Shown: piece after piece, positions 28,932 to 32,188 of the stretch
Layout of the letters: each line of letters opens with the position of its first letter
Numbering within the stretch: the stretch's first letter is position 1
NCBI GenBank assembly: GCA_021325315.1
Contig: JAJPHK010000100.1
Span: 1 to 32,188 of the forward strand
Reading direction: 5' to 3'
Length of the DNA: 32,188 bases
Source of the DNA: Alphaproteobacteria bacterium
GTDB lineage: Bacteria; Pseudomonadota; Alphaproteobacteria; Rhizobiales; Xanthobacteraceae
Program-made: the position numbers and the translations under genes
The notes under the pieces: model-generated
The model's input: the letters and a program-made list of their open reading frames with translations, nothing else
Databases searched by the model: none
Told to the model about the DNA's origin: nothing

Positions 28932-29225
28932 TCAGGCGGCAGGCTTCGCGATCTTTTTCTCGATCTTGCGCTTCAGTTCCAACGCCCGCGGCGAGAGATT
29001 TTCCTTGCGCGCCTTCAAAAGGAAGGCATCGAGACCGCCATTATGGTCGACCGATTTCAGCGCATTCGTGCTGATGCGGAGCCGCACCTTCTGGCCGAGC
29101 GCGTCGCTCGTGAGTGTCACCGAGCAGAGGTTCGGCAGGAACCGGCGCTTGGTCTTGATGTTCGAGTGGCTCACCTTGTGGCCCACAAGCACGGACTTTC
29201 CGGTGAGTTCGCAGCGCCGGGACAT
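28932..29225 (-). CDS. rpmB: 50S ribosomal protein L28
   Basis: Small ribosomal protein of the large subunit, 97 residues, the alphaproteobacterial length. It begins [20 protein letters not shown], the conserved L28 start with one cysteine (CxxxG remnant of the zinc-bearing form), and continues with [13 protein letters not shown] and [22 protein letters not shown]. The basic composition and alternating loops fit. A candidate promoter lies at 29306-29334, about 80 bp upstream. The gene is divergent from the DUF3108 gene (251 bp between starts) and converges on the phytase-like gene. AGAAGG nine to fourteen bases before the ATG is an acceptable ribosome-binding site. Confidence 0.96.
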   Translation of the reverse strand: MSRRCELTGKSVLVGHKVSHSNIKTKRRFLPNLCSVTLTSDALGQKVRLRISTNALKSVDHNGGLDAFLLKARKENLSPRALELKRKIEKKIAKPAA

Positions 29226-29305
29226 CGATCGAAACCTTCTAAATCAATGAGCCGGAACGGGACGGTTTCCCGCGTAAGGCCCAATTTGGCTGAGGAATGG
29301 GCGTC

Positions 29306-29334
29306 CTATTAATCGGCCCCCGCCTTAGCGTCAA
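29306..29334 (-). promoter_or_regulatory. Candidate sigma70-type promoter for rpmB
   Basis: On the minus strand TTGACG (29334-29329) and TAATAG (29311-29306) are spaced by exactly 17 bp, about 80 bp upstream of the rpmB ATG. This is the best promoter match in the rpmB/DUF3108 intergenic region. Sequence match only. Confidence 0.55.
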
Positions 29335-29476
29335 GCGTGCGGAACACAACCCTGAGCCACAGTTAAGACTTAATCCGGCCCCACCGGGATTTTCGTAACA
29401 AATGTCCGCCTGTGATAGCCTTGTTCGAAATGGCGAGTAACCCGCCGCATCACAAGCGGATCCTTCAAAGGTCGAA

Positions 29477-30316
29477 ATGTCCATGCTCCAGCAAGCCGGG
29501 CTCAAGGTTGCTCCCATCCTGTTTCTGCTCGCCGCCACGACGAGCGCGGCCGCCGATGCACGGCTAAAGGTTCATTACGAGGGTTCCGTCACGGCGATCC
29601 CGGTCGGGCGCGGCGAGTTCGTCATGGACATCTCCGATGCGGGCTATGCGGTGGTCGGCAGCGCCCGCGTCACCGGCATTGCCAAGCTCGTTTCGCGTGG
29701 CCATGGCATGGTTTCGGCGAAGGGAACTTTCGTCGACGGCCAGCTCTCCCCGACAAGTTACTCAACCAATTCGGAGAGCGACAAGAAAAAGGAAGACATC
29801 CGCATTTCCTTCGCGAACAACGCCGTCACCTCTTTTTCGGTCAATCCGCCGACAGAGGAATCCAAGGATCGCATTCCGGTCCGGGAGGAGCACCGCAGTG
29901 GCGTCGTCGACCCGATGAGCGCGGCGATTATTCCGGTTACGGGCAGTACCGACATGCTTTCGCCCGAAAACTGCAAACGCACGATCCCGATTTTCGACGG
30001 CCGCCAGCGCTACGACCTCGTTTTCAGCTACGAGCGCACGGACACGGCGAAGGACATCAAGGGGTATAGCGGCAAAATGCTTGTCTGCCGCGTCGATTAC
30101 CGGCCGGTCGCCGGCTACAAGCCAAACAAGCTGAGCGTCAAATATATGCAGGACAACAAGAACATTTTCGTCTGGCTGGCGCCGGTCGAAGGCACACGCG
30201 TCCTGTTTCCCGCACGCGTCTCGATCGTCACGCTGATCGGCATCGTGGTCGTGCAGGCGGAGAATTTCGAGGTCGGCCCGCGCGACGTCACAGCGAAAAA
30301 CTCAGACGTCAAGTAA
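29477..30316 (+). CDS. DUF3108 domain-containing exported protein
   Basis: A 279-residue predicted periplasmic or envelope protein. A Sec signal peptide (hydrophobic LKVAPILFLLAATTSAAADA, residues 9-28) leads into the DUF3108 domain, which starts with RLKVHYEGSVTAIPVGRGEFVMDI, the usual beta-rich opening, and includes MLVCRVDYRPVAGYKP later in the chain. Members of the family have no settled function; related proteins are thought to bind lipid or sit in the envelope. No membrane helix follows the signal. It is divergent from rpmB and precedes the Suv3-like helicase by 281 bp, the same order as in other Hyphomicrobiales. No strong promoter could be assigned. Confidence 0.9.
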   Translation: MSMLQQAGLKVAPILFLLAATTSAAADARLKVHYEGSVTAIPVGRGEFVMDISDAGYAVVGSARVTGIAKLVSRGHGMVSAKGTFVDGQLSPTSYSTNSESDKKKEDIRISFANNAVTSFSVNPPTEESKDRIPVREEHRSGVVDPMSAAIIPVTGSTDMLSPENCKRTIPIFDGRQRYDLVFSYERTDTAKDIKGYSGKMLVCRVDYRPVAGYKPNKLSVKYMQDNKNIFVWLAPVEGTRVLFPARVSIVTLIGIVVVQAENFEVGPRDVTAKNSDVK

Positions 30317-30534
30317 TCGCCCCGTCGATTCCGCCCAATTGCGTGCGAAAATTCAGCGAATTAAGGATTTCGGACCGAATCCGCGAGGAATCTCAAGCCG
30401 CTTTCGATAAAATTCGTGGCAAGTGTCGCGCGAAACCCCATATCTAGACGTGAACGAAAGCGCATCCGAGGCGAGTCAGCGATTCGGGCTCGATTCGTTC
30501 GACCCGCGTTCCGCTTGGTTACCGGTCGCGCTCG

Positions 30535-30557
30535 AATGCGATGAAAAGCGTCGCATT
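30535..30557 (+). promoter_or_regulatory. Hairpin in the leader of the Suv3-like helicase gene
   Basis: AATGCGA (30535-30541) and TCGCATT (30551-30557) form a perfect 7-bp stem around a 9-base loop, 40 bp upstream of the helicase start. No T run follows, so it is not a canonical terminator. The rest of the 281-bp gap (30317-30597) holds a near-palindrome at 30365-30382 and no gene-like frame. Confidence 0.4.
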
Positions 30558-30597
30558 ATGATACAGAAATTTTGAAAGAACCCCGGCTCCTCCGCTT

Positions 30598-32188
30598 ATG
30601 ACTGCTTCTTCTCCCCCCATTCCTCCTGGCCAGCGCGGCCGGGGCGTCACTGCCGTGCTCGGGCCGACGAATACCGGCAAGACGCATCTCGCGATCGAGC
30701 GGATGCTCGGCCATTCCTCCGGCCTTATTGGTCTCCCGCTGCGGCTCCTGGCCCGTGAAGTCTATAACCGCGCCGTCGAGCGGGTGGGTGCAGCTTCCGT
30801 CGCGCTAATCACAGGTGAAGAAAAGATTAAGCCCGCGAACGCCCGTTATTGGGTTTCGACTGTCGAAGCGATGCCGCAGGATCTCGATGTCGCTTTTCTT
30901 GCGCTCGACGAGGTGCAGCTCGCCGCCGATCTCGAGCGTGGGCATATTTTCACCGACCGGCTGCTGAACCGCCGCGGACGCGAGGAAACGCTCGTCCTGG
31001 GCGCCGCCACCATACGCAACCTGATCGAGCGGCTTCTCCCCGGCGTCAATATCGTGCAGCGCCCGCGTCTTTCCAAGCTCAGCTTCGCCGGCGACAAGAA
31101 AATCACACGGCTTCCGCGCCGCTCGGCGATCGTCGCTTTCTCTGCCGAGGAGGTTTACGCCATCGCCGAACTGATCCGCCGCCAGCGCGGCGGCGCTGCC
31201 GTGGTTCTGGGTGCACTCTCGCCACGAACACGGAATGCGCAGGTCGATCTCTACCAGTCCGGCGACGTCGATTATCTCGTCGCGACCGACGCGATCGGTA
31301 TGGGCCTTAATCTCGACGTCGATCACGTCGCATTCGCTTCCGACCGAAAATTCGACGGCTATCAATTCCGCCATCTCTATCCGTCGGAAATGGCGCAGAT
31401 CGCGGGCCGCGCCGGCAGGCACGCGCGCGACGGCACCTTCGGCACGACCGGACGATGCGAACCGTTCGGACCCGAGCTCGTAGAGCGGCTCGAGAATCAC
31501 AACTTCGATCCGGTACGGACGGTGCAATGGCGAAACACGAGCCTGAATTTCCGCTCGATCAAGGAGCTTTTGGGGAGTCTCGCTCAAGGCCCGCGCGAGG
31601 AAGGTCTGGTTCGCGCACCGGTCGCCGACGACGTTCTGGTGCTGGAACATGCCGCCAAGGACAAGGACATCGCAGCGCTCGCGACGACACCGGCCGCCGT
31701 GGAACGGCTATGGGAGGCTTGCCAGCTTCCCGATTACCGTAAGATCGCGCCGGCCGCGCACGCCGAGCTTGCGATGACCCTCTATAGTTTCCTGATGCGC
31801 GAGGGTAGAATACCCGCCGACTGGATCGCACGGCAGATCAAGCACGCCGACAGGACCGATGGTGATATCGACACGCTTTCAAATCGCATTGCGCAGGTCC
31901 GCACCTGGACTTTCGCCGCAAATCGCTCCGATTGGCTCGACGATCCGGAACATTGGCAGGGCATCGCGCGCGCGGTCGAGGACAAGCTTTCGGATGCCTT
32001 GCATGAGCGCCTCGCGCAGCGTTTTGTCGACCGCCGTACCAGTGTCTTGCTGCGCCGCCTGAGAGAGAATGCCGCATTGGAAACCGAAATAACCAAGACC
32101 GGCGATGTCGTGGTCGAGGGCCACGTCATCGGCCACCTCTCGGGCTTCGAGTTTTCGCCCGCCGATTCTTCCGGCGAGCCTGAAGCGA
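30598..32188 (+). CDS. Suv3-like DEAD-box-related RNA helicase (5' part; runs off the window)
   Basis: The frame from ATG 30598 stays open to the window end, 530 codons. It begins MTASSPPIPPGQRGRGVTAV and has Walker A GPTNTGKTH (22-30), motif II DEVQ (104-107, a variant of the DEIQ seen in Suv3 proteins), motif V region LVATDAIGMGLNLDVDHVAF and motif VI QIAGRAGRHARDG. The RFxYxL-like stretches of the Suv3 C-terminus follow. Mitochondrial Suv3 unwinds RNA for degradation, and bacterial relatives are presumed to act in RNA turnover. An in-frame TGA lies a few codons upstream and no better start exists, so the ATG is secure. The C-terminus is outside the window. Confidence 0.93.
   Translation, partial: MTASSPPIPPGQRGRGVTAVLGPTNTGKTHLAIERMLGHSSGLIGLPLRLLAREVYNRAVERVGAASVALITGEEKIKPANARYWVSTVEAMPQDLDVAFLALDEVQLAADLERGHIFTDRLLNRRGREETLVLGAATIRNLIERLLPGVNIVQRPRLSKLSFAGDKKITRLPRRSAIVAFSAEEVYAIAELIRRQRGGAAVVLGALSPRTRNAQVDLYQSGDVDYLVATDAIGMGLNLDVDHVAFASDRKFDGYQFRHLYPSEMAQIAGRAGRHARDGTFGTTGRCEPFGPELVERLENHNFDPVRTVQWRNTSLNFRSIKELLGSLAQGPREEGLVRAPVADDVLVLEHAAKDKDIAALATTPAAVERLWEACQLPDYRKIAPAAHAELAMTLYSFLMREGRIPADWIARQIKHADRTDGDIDTLSNRIAQVRTWTFAANRSDWLDDPEHWQGIARAVEDKLSDALHERLAQRFVDRRTSVLLRRLRENAALETEITKTGDVVVEGHVIGHLSGFEFSPADSSGEPEA

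Noticed and set aside
30541-30561. Six-codon frame MKSVAL before the helicase gene, considered as a leader peptide
   Set aside because: Too short, no ribosome-binding site, and no regulatory codon run.

Overview
The window is high-GC DNA from an alphaproteobacterium, most likely order Hyphomicrobiales and near the Bradyrhizobium/Xanthobacteraceae side. I infer this from protein content and gene order recalled from those genomes: ptsP-lysC beside ubiG, comF with a nitrilase-family gene and DUF1178, argJ with a Nudix gene, accA-xerD, aroK-aroB, a J-domain gene beside cobS-cobT, and rpmB next to DUF3108 and a Suv3-like helicase. No database search was possible.

Layout. 1-8714 is housekeeping: the first codons of ptsP, lysC, ubiG, an EamA permease, a minus-strand comF/CN-hydrolase/DUF1178 run, a BioC-like methyltransferase, and a minus-strand parvulin PPIase/argJ/Nudix run. 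secA follows (8898-11651) with a good sigma70-type promoter. Bases 11652 to about 17120 look accessory: a LysR regulator divergent from a SAM methyltransferase and a small membrane protein, then a second LysR regulator divergent from a MATE-family transporter. From 17124 the housekeeping genes resume: a lipoprotein L,D-transpeptidase, accA, xerD with a coupled 47-codon membrane protein, aroK-aroB, a CorC/HlyC-type CBS protein, bolA, a J-domain protein, cobS-cobT with a coupled phytase-like secreted protein, rpmB, DUF3108 and the 5' part of a Suv3-like helicase.

The most informative feature is a decayed second copy of the secA 3' end at about 14101-14200, roughly 2.5 kb beyond the real one. 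The copies keep a 14-bp identical block, the similarity runs past the secA stop codon, and the three cysteines of the SEC-C metal site are lost in the downstream copy. The two copies bracket the LysR/methyltransferase/membrane-protein cassette, and both outer cassette genes end inside secA-like sequence. This reads as a scar of cassette insertion at the secA 3' end. No integrase or transposase is present.

Other points worth attention are overlapping inverted repeats between the second LysR gene and the MATE gene, a DUF1127-like tail on the MATE protein, a hairpin in place of a Shine-Dalgarno upstream of accA, and several 4-bp stop/start overlaps implying translational coupling (ubiG/EamA, CN hydrolase/DUF1178, small membrane protein/xerD, aroK/aroB, cobT/phytase-like). 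I saw no tRNA, rRNA, CRISPR array, prophage or insertion sequence, and no gene-free stretch longer than about 300 bases.
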